Counted from the stretch's first letter, positions 42,730-54,377 are shown. The stretch: DNA of 64,000 nucleotides from Neoarius graeffei (GCF_027579695.1 NC_083575.1:33330382-33394381), one strand, 5' to 3'. A program made the numbers and translations. Notes: generated by a model from the sequence alone, not told the origin.

Positions 42730-44194
42730 TCAATACAGCCTATCCTTAATAATAGTGAAATAGTTAGTTAGAAAAGTTAGTTAGAAACTTTATTGTCCCC
42801 ATGGGGAAATTTTAGTCAGCAATTGAGGTACACCAGGCATGTTGTATTTGCCTATGACATGAAGGAACAAAGTCTAACACATTTACATTACACATTTACC
42901 CAGATATTAACAAAAAAGACATTGAACATTAGACAGGACAGGACAAACTATTCAACAGTCCCACTCACAGTTTCTACTTCTCTGGCATAAGTGCATAATG
43001 GCCAAAATGCACTGGTTGTGCAAAAACGCTGGCTGTGCAGGTACAGTAGGGAGGGGAAATAAATAGCACTAAAGTGTTGTAGGTACAGTACACCATCTCT
43101 TTAAGAAACTACATTTCCCATCAGCCCACTTCCACATTGACCTACGTCACGCGTGGGCGGGATCATCTATGTCACATCCTCCAGGAAGGCATAAACCACC
43201 CGGAAACTCCTAGCCCCTCCTCTTTTGGCGCCGTGATCTCAACACGGACACAAGGAGAATCGCTCGCTCCGCCGGGCAAACCCAGATAAGACGTCTTTTC
43301 TTTCTTGCAAGAATCAGAGTTTCGCGCTTTTCTTTGTTTACCTTTGGCCACGGTAAAAATCCAGAATCGCGCGATTTTAAACTCAGCTCGAGTTACAACC
43401 AGTTTTCATTTGTTCCTTATAAGCACGTACTACTGCAGACCAGGCAGTTATTTTAAAGTTAAGAAGCAATTGAATCCTTTTAACTCAAAAGCTGTGCACA
43501 TTATTTGATCAGAGACTTTCTTTTCATCACAAGCAACCACGCATCGGATCAAGAAGTTCTCTGCGCCTCACGGAAGTGACTCACATGCTCCACAATGGCG
43601 AAACTCCAAAAGTCTCGGAACATCTCTTCATAATCTTGCTAGAGGCAGGATACTAAGTAAGACTTGGCATTTTGGGCAAAACCTAGTCTTAGGAATTAGC
43701 TTTTATTGAAATAGTGTGAATTTGAACTCAGGAATGTTTTATTTGTCACACTGTAGACATGTAGCGTGTTGAATTGTTTGTTTTAATCTCTCAATGGTTG
43801 AATAGATAGGCTGTGCATGCTTCTCTTTATTCCTGACTAACACTTTAATTTCCTTATCACACATTTTGACCTTATCAAGGTTTCAGTGGATTCAGTACTG
43901 TTATAAGCTAGTGAAATTAGCCTACGGCTAATTTCTTTTGTCCCATTAGCATCCAAAGCTAAGTGTATTGTCTTAGAAACACGTGGCGGTCCTCCCCCAT
44001 TCACAAACACACCTTAGCTAGCATCCCTTTGTCTTAGCTTAGCCACACGAGGTTTAATCTAGGCCTACACGAACACGTGGAACCAGGCCTGACACACACA
44101 CAAACATGTGGTCACAGGCCTCACCTGGCCTCACAAATACACCTCAGTTAGCATCCCACGCTAGCTTATTTCTTTTGCTAGGCCATAGGCCTTA

Positions 44195-45995
44195 CCCAGC
44201 AAACACAAAAACGTTTATATAACGTTGTATAAACATTTGGCTAACGTTTCAGAAACGTTACAAAATAACGTTTATAAAACGAAAATTTGTGGACAATTTT
44301 TTCGTTTTATAAACGTTTGAAAAAATGTTATGGAAACATTCTGGAAACCATCATACAACATTCTGGAAACGTTTCAGAAACGTTTTTTAAAACATTGTAT
44401 AAACGTTTCTTAAAACCATTTAAAAACAATCGTAAAACGTTTCTTTAATGTTTTAGAAACGTTATTAGAAACATGTTAATACCTGTTAAACTTATAATAT
44501 AACAACACATTTTTGTTATTGCACTTAAGTTTATTTCATTCCTCTTTGCAAGTTCAACAAAACCGATTTGAGAGCAGAGGTTTTTTACATAGACAATATT
44601 CACATTTACATATAAAGCCCTCATGAACAGCAAAAATGATAAAGATACTAGTATTAAAAATTTATCTAAATTTATTAAAGAAGCCTTGCTACTAAGAACC
44701 AAAACATTAAAGTTAACGTAATCATAGCAAATGCGCAAAATCAGTTAAAAGTTGAAATAAAAAAGCAAATTAAATCAAATAAGTTGTTTGGCCAATATGT
44801 TAAATGGCTTTAGTCCATAAAGTCTATATCCGTCTAAATTAGTTCATAAGTTGAGGCTTTCCTCATTCATCCCCCTGGTCTTCCTCTGCAGCTGCAGGAT
44901 TGGTGTCCTTTTTGCCCTAAAAAATGATTGGAGATAATTGTCATTTCGAAAAGAGTTTCCAATAGAAATATTCCACATATCATTCTTCAATTTTTAACAG
45001 ATTGACAAAAAGCATTGAATTTGGATATTATTACCTATAAAAACATGATTTCAAAGATTAATGCACCTAATCTTTACATGTCAGTTTATAGATATTTAAA
45101 ATACCAAATATATTTTATATAACGGTACTACTATACACACTCACTTAAGCACAAAATTAACAATTACATGAAACGCTATACACATTTATTGAATACATTA
45201 CCCTTGAAAAGTAGACTGCGAGCCTTCGATGAAGGAGATTTTCTAAGATAACTTCTAAGTGGACCCGGCCTTCTCGATCTTGTCCCAACAGCAACACGCT
45301 CAAAATGGCGCTACTTCCGGTCCCTGCGCCTGCGCAAAGACGTAGGTCGCGCAGGTGCAGGGAACCAGCGAACAAAATGCCAGGGCCAAAAGGGCATGTA
45401 TTTTAGCAAATATAAAACGACGAATGGTCGTCTATCCAAAATATTCAAACCATACTTGATAATTACGAGACTAGAGCCACACATTTAATGATTTATCTAT
45501 CTATCTAGATCTACATCTAAAAATATTTAGCTAGATCGAAGGTTTTTTTTCAACGTTTATTAAACTTTTATACAACCACTTATTTTCCATAAAATTATTC
45601 CCATGTTTTTTGATACTTTTTAAAAAGTCATCATGTAGTGTTTATAATCACACAATTAATTGTAGAAATTTTAATATTATCTGTTTTAGCCAGAAGTCTC
45701 CGAATATGTATAACGTTTTATAAACGTTTCATAAATGTTGTGAATGAAACGTTTTAAAGAGAACGTTTATAAAACGTCAATAAAATGTTACTCATTTACT
45801 GATTATTTTGATAATTGTAATACAATCATTATGACATCTTAATATCTAAAAATACCAAGAGATGATAAAAAATGTGCCACGGGTCAGCAAATATGACTTT
45901 ATTAAATTTTCACCAACGTTTCATAAACGTTTAATAAAACCTAACCTTAATGCAACCCAAATGAAAGGTTTTATAAACGTTTTGTGTTTGCTGGG
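44195..45995. mobile_element. DNA element with CCCAGCAAACAC ends and ACGTTT repeats
   Basis: The ends CCCAGCAAACACAAAA and TTTTGTGTTTGCTGGG are inverted repeats flanked by TA (44193-44194 and 45996-45997). About 300 bp at the left and 280 bp at the right are filled with AACGTTT-type words, partly palindromic. The interior has a short exon-like stretch on minus (44866-44916) and a CpG-rich patch near 45300-45360. There is no transposase. Confidence 0.85.
44866..44916 (-). pseudogene. Possible terminal exon inside the ACGTTT element
   Basis: On minus, TTTTAG at about 44921-44916 looks like a splice acceptor. It is followed by codons for GKKDTNPAAAEEDQGDE and a TGA. An acidic C-terminal end of this kind could be the last exon of the element's own lost gene or of a captured one. 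It is short, so chance is possible. Confidence 0.35.
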
Positions 45996-47050
45996 TACCA
46001 CGTGGTTAACTCCTCCCCCACAAACACACGTAGAGTTAGCTACCAGAGCTAATCCTTTTTGTAGGCCACACACAAGGCCTCTCTCTCTCCCCACACACAA
46101 ACACACCTTAGCTAGCTTCCCTTTGTCTTAGCTTAGCCACACAAGGCTAATTCCTTTGTTCTCCTCAAATCCCACATGGTGATCCCTACACCACGTGGAC
46201 ACACACGAACATACCTAGCTAGCATCCCACGCTAGCCTTCTGCTCAGGCCATAGGGCCTTTCACACACACATCTCACACACACACACACACACATCTCAC
46301 TGTTTGTATATATTTCAACTGCCATTATCCATTTTATCTTTGTTATAATGAATTCATTTATTATTGAAACTGTGTGTTTATTTGTGTTCCAATATCTTTG
46401 AAGTCCCCAATCTCCAAAGAATTCTAAAAGGTGCATATGATTTATGTAATATGGTAAGTGATCATAATAATTTGGAATATACCATAATTTAGCTGTTTGG
46501 TAATTTATTATTAAGCACCAAAATTAATGGTATTAATTAATGAGACTGATTCCATGAGTGATTTAATGATAATATGAGACTGATTCAACTTTAATTATTA
46601 ACCTTCAGATTTAATGAGATTGATCACTCAATTACCCAAATGCACCTACAGTGTCCTAGATAAAAGTATATACTGGAGAAATGTGCAAACAGCAAGGAGA
46701 AAATAAATACATCCTTAAAAACAATAAAAACGTTAGAAGTTAAAAATATACACTCAATAAGATAAAATGTGATAAAATGTGGCTTCCCTGCTCAGGCCCG
46801 CTGAACAGTTCCTGCACAATTAAAATTAAAATCAAAATTAAGATCTGGGATTTTGTTTATTAAAAAGGCTAATGGCTTGTGGAATGAATGACTGCTTGGT
46901 CCTATTCTTGGAGAGAGCAGGGTAACGGAATCTATTGCCTGATGGCAATAATTCAAATTTATAAAATAGAGGGTGTTTATCTGCTAAAATTGTGTCTATT
47001 TTACCCAGTGAACGTTCCCTATAGATCATCTCCAAGCTTTGCATCTCCAA

Positions 47051-47606
47051 TATAGGAAGGTGGGTGCCGCATTTGGCTGGAGAGTTTGACCACTGATTAC
47101 TTTCACTTGGTCAAATGCATGATGCAGAGTCTTGTCTCATGACTGCTCTAATGGGAAATCCTCAAGGGAATCCCTGAGAGAGGGAGGAGGGGCAAGCTGC
47201 TCCTCACTCCTTGCATCGCCCTGATGTGGTGCTGAAGTAGACGGCTCTGTGACAGCTTCCCCAGTCAATATCACACTGGGATCTCCCCGTGGCATATTAT
47301 TGAAGGGCCCACCCCTACTATATGCTCCATTAATCCTCTGAACCCTGGCCAATCAGTCCCCAAAATCAGTGGGTGGGTCAGATGTGGATTAACCACTGCC
47401 TTTATGTTTTTCTCCCCGAAATAGAATGTGGATGGACACTAATGGATAATTGTGAACATCCCTGTATACACACAAAAGCTTCACCACTTGTGCTCTCCCC
47501 AATGCCTCACCTTGCACCAGGCTTTGGTGGATTGAAGTCTGATTACAGCTGGAATCCACCAACATGAGATACATATCCCCTTGGACACTCACCGGTATAC
47601 AGTATG
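47051..47606 (-). pseudogene. Gmr1-like copy 3 protease region
   Basis: The frames at 47606-47389 and 47352-47137 match copy 1. The protease site reads MLVDSSCNQTSIH, DSS as in copy 2, followed by SLVQGEALGRAQVVKLLCV. Stops and frame changes are frequent. LINE B starts at the 12-bp target 47595-47606. Confidence 0.8.
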
Positions 47607-50600
47607 TCTCGTCTCGTCTCGTCTTCTTCCGCTTATCTGGGACCGGGTCGCGGAGGCAGCAGTCTAAGCATGGAAGCCCAAACTTCCCTTTCCCCAGACA
47701 CCTTGACCAGCTCCTCGGGAAGAACACCGAGGCGTTCCCAGGCCAGCCGAGAGACATAGTCCCTCCAGCGTGTCCTGGGTCTTCCCCGGGGCCTCCTCCC
47801 GGGGGGACATGCCTGGAACACCTCCCCAGGGAGGCGTCCAGGAGGCATCCGAAAAAGATGCCCGAGCCACCTCAGCTGGTTCCTCTCGATGTGGAGGAGC
47901 AGCAGCTCTACTCCGAGCTCCTCCCAAGTGACTGTGCTTCTCACCCTATCTCTAAGGGAGCGCCCAGCCACCCTGCAAAGGAAACTCATTTCAGCCGCTT
48001 GTATCCGCGATCTTGTTCTTTCTGTCATTACCCAAAGCTCATGACCATAGGTGAGAGTCGGAATGTAGATCGACCGGTAAATTGAGAGCTTCGCCTTTTG
48101 GCTCAGCTCCTTCTTCACCACGACGGACCGGTAAAGCGACCGCATCACTGCGGAGGCTGCACCGATCTGCCTCTCGATCTCACGCTCCATCCTTCCCTCA
48201 CTCGTGAACAAGATCCCGAGATACTTAAACTCCTCCACTTGAGGCAGGACTTCTCCACCAACCTGGAGAGGGCAAGCCACCCTTTTCCGGTCGAGAACCA
48301 TGGCCTCGGACTTGGAGGTGATGATTCTCATCCCAGCCGCTTCACACTCGACTGCAAACCGCCCCAGTGCATGCTGAAGGTCCTGGTTTGAAGAAGCCAA
48401 CAGGACAACATCATCCGCAAAAAGCAGAGATGAAATCCTGTGGTTCCCAAACAGGATTCCTTCCGGCCCCTGGCTGCGCCTAGAAATTCTGTCCATAAAA
48501 ATTATGAACAGAACCGGTGACAAGGGGCAGCCCTGCCGGAGTCCAACATGCACTGGGAACAGGTCTGACTTACTGCCGGCAATGTGAACCAGACTCCTGC
48601 TCCGTTCGTACAGGGACCGGACAGCCCTTAGCAAAGAGCCCCGAACCCCATACTCCCGAAGCACCCCCCACAGAATACCATGGGGGACACGGTCGAATGC
48701 CTTCTCCAGATCCACAAAGCACATGTGGACTGGTTGAGCAAACTCCCATGAACCCTCGAGCACCCTATGAAGGGTATAGAGCTGGTCCAGTGTTCCGCGA
48801 CCAGGACGAAAACCGCATTGTTCCTCCTGGATCCGAGGTTCGACTATTGGTCGAATTCTCCTCTCCAGTACCCTGGAGTAAACTTTCCCTGGGAGGCTGA
48901 GAAGTGTGATTCCCCTATAATTGGAGCACACTCTCCGGTCCCCTTTCTTAAAAAGAGGGACCACCACCCCAGTCTGCCACTCCAGAGGCACTGTCCCCGA
49001 CCGCCACGCGATGTTGCAGAGGCGTGTCATCCAAGACAGCCCCACAACATCCAGAGACTTGAGATACTCAGGGCGGATCTCATCCACCCCCGGTGCCTTG
49101 CCACCGAGGAGCTTGCAAACCACCTCAGTGACTTCGGCTTGGGTAATGGACGAGTCCACCTCTGAGTCATCAGCCTCAGTCTCCTCAGTGGAAGACATGA
49201 CGGTGGGATTGAGGAGATCCTCAAAGTATTCCTTCCACCGCCCGACAATGTCCCCAGTCGAGGTCAACAGCTCCCCACCCGCACTGTAAACAGTGTTGGC
49301 AGAGTACTGCTTCCCCCTCCTGAGGCGCCAGACGGTTTGCCAGAATTTCTTCGAGGCCGACCGATAGTCCTTCTCCATGGCCTCCCCGAACTCCTCCCAG
49401 TTCCGAGTTTTTGCCTCTGCAACTGCCCGAGCTGCAGCACGCCTGGCCTGCCGATACCCGTCAGCTGCCTCAGGAGTCCTGGAGGTCAACATGGCCCGAT
49501 AGGACTCCTTCTTCAGCTTGACGGCATCCCTTACTTCCAGTGTCCACCACCGGGTTCAGGGATTGCCGCCACGACAGGCACCGGAGACCTTGCGGCCACA
49601 GCTCCGAACAGCTGCGTCCACAATGGAGGTAGAGAACATGGTCCACTCAGACTCAATGTCCCCCACCTCCCTCGGAAGCTGGGAAAAGCTCTCCCGGAGG
49701 TGGGAGTTAAAGACCTCCCCAACAGAGTGCTTGGCCAGATGTTCCCAGCAGACCCTCACCATACGTTTGGGCCTGCCAGGTCTGTCCAGCTTCCTCCTCC
49801 GCCAGCGGATCCAACTCACCACCAGGTGGTGATCAGTTGACAGCTCAGCCCCTCTCTTCACCCGAGTGTCCAAGACATAGGGCCGGAGATCAGATGAAAC
49901 GACTACAAAGTCGATCATCGACCTCCGACCTAAGGTGTCCTGGTGCCACGTGCACTTATGGACACCCCTATGCTCGAACATGGTGTTCGTTATGGACAAA
50001 CCGTGACTAGCACAGAAGTCCAATAACAAAACACCACTCGGGTTCAGATCGGGGAGGCCGTTCCTCCCAACCACGCCCCTCCAGGTGTCACTGTCGTCGC
50101 CCACGTGAGCATTGAAGTCCCCCAGTAGCACAATGGAGTCCCCAGTCTGAGCACCCCTCAGTACCTCTCCCAGGGACTCCAAGAAGGCCGGATACTCTAT
50201 ACTGCTATTTGGCCCGTAGGCACAAACAACAGCAAGAGCCCTCTCCCCAATCCGAAGGCGCAGAGAGGCGACCCTCTCATTCACTGGGGTAAACTCCAAC
50301 ACATGGTGGCTGAGCTGGGGAGCTATAAGCAAGCCCACACCAGCCCGCCACCGCTCACCACGGGCGACTCCAGAGAAGTGGAAAGTCCAGCCCCTCTCGA
50401 GGAGCTGGGTTCCAGAGCCCAAGCTGTGCGTGGAGGTGAGCCCGACTATCTCTAGCCGGTACCTCTCAACCTCCCGCACAAGCTCAGGCTCCTTCCCCCC
50501 CAGCGAAGTGACATTCCATGTCCCAACAGCCAGCCGCTGTGTCCGGGGATCAGGTCGTCGAGGCCCCTGCCTTCGACTGCCACCCAATCCACACTGCACC

Positions 50601-50645
50601 AAACCCCTACTGCTACCTCTGTGGGTGGTGAACCCACAGGAGGCA
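47607..50645 (-). mobile_element. LINE B, nearly intact RTE-like non-LTR retrotransposon
   Basis: 3039 bp, flanked by the TSD GTATACARTATG (47595-47606 with G, 50646-50657 with A). One long frame runs from the 5' end to 47633, broken by a single TGA at 49558-49556. The 3' end has TCTCG repeats on plus, (GACGA)n in sense. The element appears 5'-truncated or naturally short. The clade is RTE-like by overall type, but I cannot fix it. Confidence 0.92.
47633..50645 (-). pseudogene. LINE B endonuclease-reverse transcriptase polyprotein, one in-frame stop
   Basis: The endonuclease begins near 50570 ([15 protein letters not shown]) and shows [37 protein letters not shown] and [10 protein letters not shown]. 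One TGA at 49558-49556 replaces what is probably a CGA Arg codon, a CpG change. RT follows with VVPLFKKGDRRVCSNYRGIT, EEQCGFRPGRGTLDQL, FVDLEKAFDRVP, LRQGCPLSP and the catalytic FADDVVLLA. The C-terminus has LRWLGHLFRMPPGRLP and GRRPRGRPRTRWRDYV. Apart from the stop all catalytic motifs are intact. It would both nick the target and copy the RNA. Confidence 0.93.
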
Positions 50646-51077
50646 GTATACAATATGCTCCAGCCCAATTGGACTGGTGGCAAATTCATGCGCAGCATAT
50701 GAAATAGTTTTGCCATCATAAGGACTACATTTATTTTAAAAAAATTACTTCAATCAAAATACAGAAATTTTATTTCTTGCTACATTTTTGGATGAAGTAG
50801 CATTTACTGTACATGTGCTCTGTCTCACTAATTAATGAGTGTCTTTTTGCACAATATCAATATTATGGAATTGAGAGTAATACATCAAACCGATTAAGAG
50901 TGATCTGTCAGTCTGAGAGCTTGTGTGGAGCAGCATGGGGTACTGTGCAAAATACAGTACAGGAATTTAGACTTTTGCACAGTACTGTATACTGCTTATG
51001 TGGAGCAGCATACAGTACTGTGCAAAAGTCTAAATTCCTAAAGTGCTAAATTCATTTATAATAATAATAATAATAGA

Positions 51078-51445
51078 GGGGCGGCATTGTGTGTAGTGGT
51101 TAGCGCTGTCGCCTCACAGCAAGAAGGTCCGGGTTCGAGCCCCATGGCCGGTGAGGACCTTTCTGTGTGGAGTTTGCATGTTCTCCCCGTGTCCACGTGG
51201 GTTTCCTCCGGGTGCTCCGGTTTCCCCCACAGTCCAAAGACATGCAGGTTAGGTTAACTGGTGACTCTAAATTGACCGTAGGTGTGAATGTGAGTGTGAA
51301 TGGTTGTCTGTGTCTATGTGTCAGCCCTGTGATGACCTGGTGACTTGTCCAGGGTGTACCCCGCCTTTTGCCCGTAGTCAGCTGTTATAGGCTCCAGCTT
51401 GCCTGCGACCCTGTAGAACAGGATAAAGTGGCTAGAGATAATGAG
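51078..51445 (+). mobile_element. tRNA-derived SINE (family a), copy 4
   Basis: Plus-strand copy with A box TAGTGGTTAGCGCTG near 51095 and perfect B box GGTTCGAGCCC at 51132-51142. It is inserted in an AAT microsatellite, so the TSD (AATAATAAT...) cannot be cleanly bounded. Confidence 0.9.
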
Positions 51446-52305
51446 AATAATAATAATAATAATACATTTTATTTATAGGCGCCTTTCAGGACATTCAAGG
51501 TCACCATACAAATACAATAATAAAAGCAATCGATAAAATGAAAAACATAATCAAAATAGTGCAAAACATAATAAAACAGAAATAAAGTGCAATGGTGGGG
51601 TCATTCCAGACCCAGATTAAAGGGAATATGCTTGTTGGAAAAGGTGGGTTTTGAGGTGAGATTTGAAGGAGATGATGGAATCAGAGTGTTGTATGTCCTG
51701 TGGCAGGGAGTTCCAAAGGTGGGGGGCTGAGTGGCTGAAGGCTCTCGACCCCATGGTGGACAAGCGAGCAGGTAGGAGGATGAGTTGGATGGAGGAGGAG
51801 GACCCGAGAGTATGGCTATGTATGTTGATGTGGAGGAGCTCAGTAAGGTACTGGGGGGTGAGGGTGTTGATTGCCTTGAAGGTAAAAAGTAAGATTTTAT
51901 AGATGATGCGAAATTTGATAGGAAGCCAATGGAGTTGCTACAGGACAGGTGTGATATGACTGAAGGAGGGGATTCTGGAAATAATTCTGGTGGCCGAGTT
52001 TTGAACCCATTGCAGATTATGGATGGACTTGTCAGGTAAACCAAAAAGAAGAAAGTTACAATAGTCAAGGCGGGATGTAACCAGGATAGCGGTACTGTTG
52101 GGTGTGGGGGAACTGGCACAGGCATGAGATATTACGTAGATGAAATTAAGCTGACCGAGTGACATTATTTATTTGGGACTGGAATGATAGAATGCCATCA
52201 AGGATGACACCCAGACTCTTAACCTGGGGGAAGGTTATGCAATTTGTTTTAAAGACATGTATCCTTCACAGACCATATATCCATATATCCATTTTAAAAT
52301 ACATA
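51446..52305 (-). mobile_element. L2-like LINE, 3' fragment
   Basis: On minus, from 52260: [19 protein letters not shown], then [16 protein letters not shown], then [14 protein letters not shown] in one frame and FSHSAPHLWNSLP-like words in another. This is the C-terminal RT/connection pattern of L2/CR1-group LINEs. The tail is an (AAT/ATT)n run at 51446-51470. It has many frame changes. A chromodomain gypsy element abuts it at 52306. Confidence 0.78.
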
Positions 52306-52723
52306 TGTGAGTACATAGGCACTTATGGACATATGTGTGGTGGAAGACAGCTTTAGAATAGCAAACCAAGCCAAAACGAGAGACAGGAATCATAGTCAAA
52401 GAACAAGCTAGGGTTGGACAATCGGCAAACAGAGTAACGTGGGCAAAACAGAAATCAAGGAACCGAGAAAACACTAGCAAAGGTCAAACAGACAGAAAGG
52501 CAGTCAGAGAATAACAAGGCTTGGTATGTATGGAAAAAAAACAGAACGATACTTCACAATGTGTGCTTCTGTGACTGGGGTTTAAATGCTGAGACAGGTG
52601 ATGAGGAAATGAATGTCAGCTGAGAGTCAGAAGGCGGGAGATAGAGGGCGCTGTGTGTGCTGGGAGTTGTAGTCTGAGCTGTCCATGTTTGTATTCTGCT
52701 CGTCTCCAACAGGTTTACTGACA
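52306..52723 (-). repeat. 3' LTR of chromodomain element 2
   Basis: 418 bp. On minus it holds ACTACAACTCCCA (52673-52661), a TATA-like TTTAAA at 52586 and the predicted RNA start GTGAAGTATC (52557-52548), 29 nt downstream. Confidence 0.93.
52548..52588 (-). promoter_or_regulatory. TATA-like box and predicted RNA start of chromodomain element 2
   Basis: ATTTAAA precedes GTGAAGTATC by 29 nt on minus. The decamer is the exact complement of the primer site at 56915-56906. Confidence 0.7.
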
Positions 52724-52739
52724 GAGCCCCCCCTGAGGA

Positions 52740-53430
52740 GCTACCTCCGGGAGCTATACTCTTTCGGGGGCATCCTTGACCTCTGGGTGCTGGCTTGCTG
52801 GGGTGTTGGGTGTGGAAGTCTTGCTTGAGCAGAGGGTCAAGGATGTCCTTGAACTTGACCCAACTTTGTTCTTCGCACCCATACCCTTCCCAGTCTACCA
52901 GGTACTCGATCTGGCCACCTCTTCGCCTGGAGTCGAGGATTTTGTTGACCTAGTAGATGGGTTCCCTGTCGAGATTCAGAGAAGGGTGATCTTGAGTGGG
53001 TGTATTGTTGGAGAGCGGACCTGGGATGACGGGTTTGAGATTAGAGATATGGAAAGTAGGAGAGACTCTGCTGTGCGGTGAAAGTTCTAGACGATATGAG
53101 ACATTGTTGATGTGCCGTAACAACTTGAAGGGTCCGATGTAGCATGGTTGTAGTTTCTTACAGGCATGTGTCTCTCATAGGTTCTTAGTCACCACCCATA
53201 CTCGATCACCGGGAAGATAGGTGGGAGTCTTTCCTTTGTGTCAATTGGCATATGCCTTGTACTTGGCACAAACAACCTCTAGCCGCTGATGGACCTCTTC
53301 CCAAATGGTTTGGCTGCGCTGGAACCACTCATCTACTGCATTTACCTAATTGGGTGTGTCGTCCCAGGGGAACAAGGGTGGTTGGTAGCCGAGTATGCAC
53401 TGGAAAGGTGTTAGCTGAGTCGCAGAATGC
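52740..53430 (-). pseudogene. Chromodomain element 2 integrase C-terminus and chromodomain
   Basis: On minus at about 52970-52790: [16 protein letters not shown], then [17 protein letters not shown]. This is the chromodomain, followed by a basic, proline-rich tail. Upstream (53400-53000) lies the GPF-type module. Frame changes are frequent. It matches the chromodomain of element 1 at 41072 in pattern and position. Confidence 0.85.
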
Positions 53431-53431
53431 T

Positions 53432-54377
53432 TTAGGGAGTTCTACTCATACTCAGCCCATGGCAGGAAATGTGTCCAGTCCCCCTGGTTGTGCATGCAGT
53501 AGATTTGCAGGAAGCAGGCGATTTCCTGAGTTCACCCTGCCCATTGGACTGGGGGTGGTAGCCAGATGTGAGGCTAACGGACACCCCCAACCTCTCCATG
53601 AAGCAGAACCAGAACTTGGAGATGAATTGTGGGCCTCGGTTGCTGATGATGTCTTCAGGGATGCCGTAGTATCTGAATACTTGTTGGAAAAGAAGTTCAG
53701 CCATTTGGGTGGCCGTAGGGATACCCGGAAGAGGGATGAGCCTCAAAGCTTTCAAGAACCTGTCAATGGTGACCATGATTGTGGTATTGTTTTGTGATGA
53801 AGGAAGGTCTGTGATGAAGTTGATCACCAAGTGTGACCAGGGTCACTGCAGGACAGGTAGAGGCATGAGTTTGCCAGCTGGAGGAGCTTGAGGAACAGGA
53901 AGAGTCGAACTGGTTGATTTCGGTCCGCATGTTGTCTCACCAGTACCTGTTCTTCAGCATCTGGTAGGTACGTTGACTGTTGGGATGACCAGCAGCAGGA
54001 GAGGAGCGTGCCCAGCTGATGAGTTTGCTGCATAGATGTGCTGGCACAAAGAGAAGACCAGATGGGATATGATTAGGTACAGATTGTGGTTGAGACTTAT
54101 GGATTTCACTGTCCAGATCCCACATGATGGATTGTAAGAAGTGCTGTGTTGGGATGATGGGTTGAGGTTCTGTGTCTTTGAGAGATGGTTCTACAGCCTG
54201 GGACAGAGCATCCACCTTGGTGTTCTTGAACCCTGGTCGGAAGGAGATAGAGAAATTAAAACAGATGAAGAACAGCGCCCACCTGGTCTGACGTGGATTC
54301 AACCTCTTGGCCTTCTTGAAATACTCTAGGTTCTTATGGTCAATTAGGATGAAGAAAAGATGAGTTGCTCCCTCCAA
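53432..54377 (-). pseudogene. Chromodomain element 2 RNase H end and integrase
   Basis: 54377-53937 has the RNase H end (ILIDHKNLEYFKKAKRLN) and the integrase zinc region (ISWARSSPAAGHPNSQRTY). 53830-53432 has the core: [28 protein letters not shown] and [11 protein letters not shown]. Both catalytic Asp positions (normally DF and SDRGPQF) are Asn, and both fit a CpG-type G-to-A change. The integrase is dead for strand transfer. Confidence 0.88.

Larger units (their letters stand above)
43078..46650. repeat. Solo LTR-like element, family X, copy B, carrying a MITE
   Basis: It begins TGTAGGTACAGT and ends GCACCTACA, with the TSD GTGT (43074-43077 and 46651-46654). Without the MITE it is 1770 bp, against 1764 bp for copy A. 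It is inverted relative to copy A. Near its start it has ACTACATTTCCCA, a CRE-like ACGTCACG and GGGCGGG, so promoter activity here is plausible. Confidence 0.8.
42764..47050 (-). mobile_element. LINE 3' end (LINE C), split by a solo LTR-like element
   Basis: On minus the coding end is at 47050-46838 (LLPSGNRFRYPALSKNRTKQ, SFIPQAISLFN) and the 3' UTR reaches AATTTCCCCATGGGGACAAT and a TTAG/CTAA-type tail at 42764-42784. The target ATAG of the Gmr1-like host is repeated at both edges. The solo LTR at 43078-46650 interrupts the 3' UTR. Only the last 70 codons of the LINE are present, a 5'-truncated insertion. Clade not assigned. Confidence 0.75.
42286..50685 (-). mobile_element. Gmr1-like element, copy 3, fragment split by two LINEs
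   Basis: The pieces 42286-42763, 47051-47606 and 50646-50685 are collinear with integrase, protease and end-of-gag sequence of copy 1. They are separated by a LINE 3' end (42764-47050) and LINE B (47607-50645). RT and LTRs are missing. Integrase shows TAHFNPMARHLGQDKT and LPLIEIPFKRIG (42729-42406). Confidence 0.85.

Noticed and set aside
45157..45375. CpG-rich patch in the ACGTTT element as a host promoter
   Set aside because: It is within the transposon's inverted repeats and no exon or TATA signal supports a host gene.
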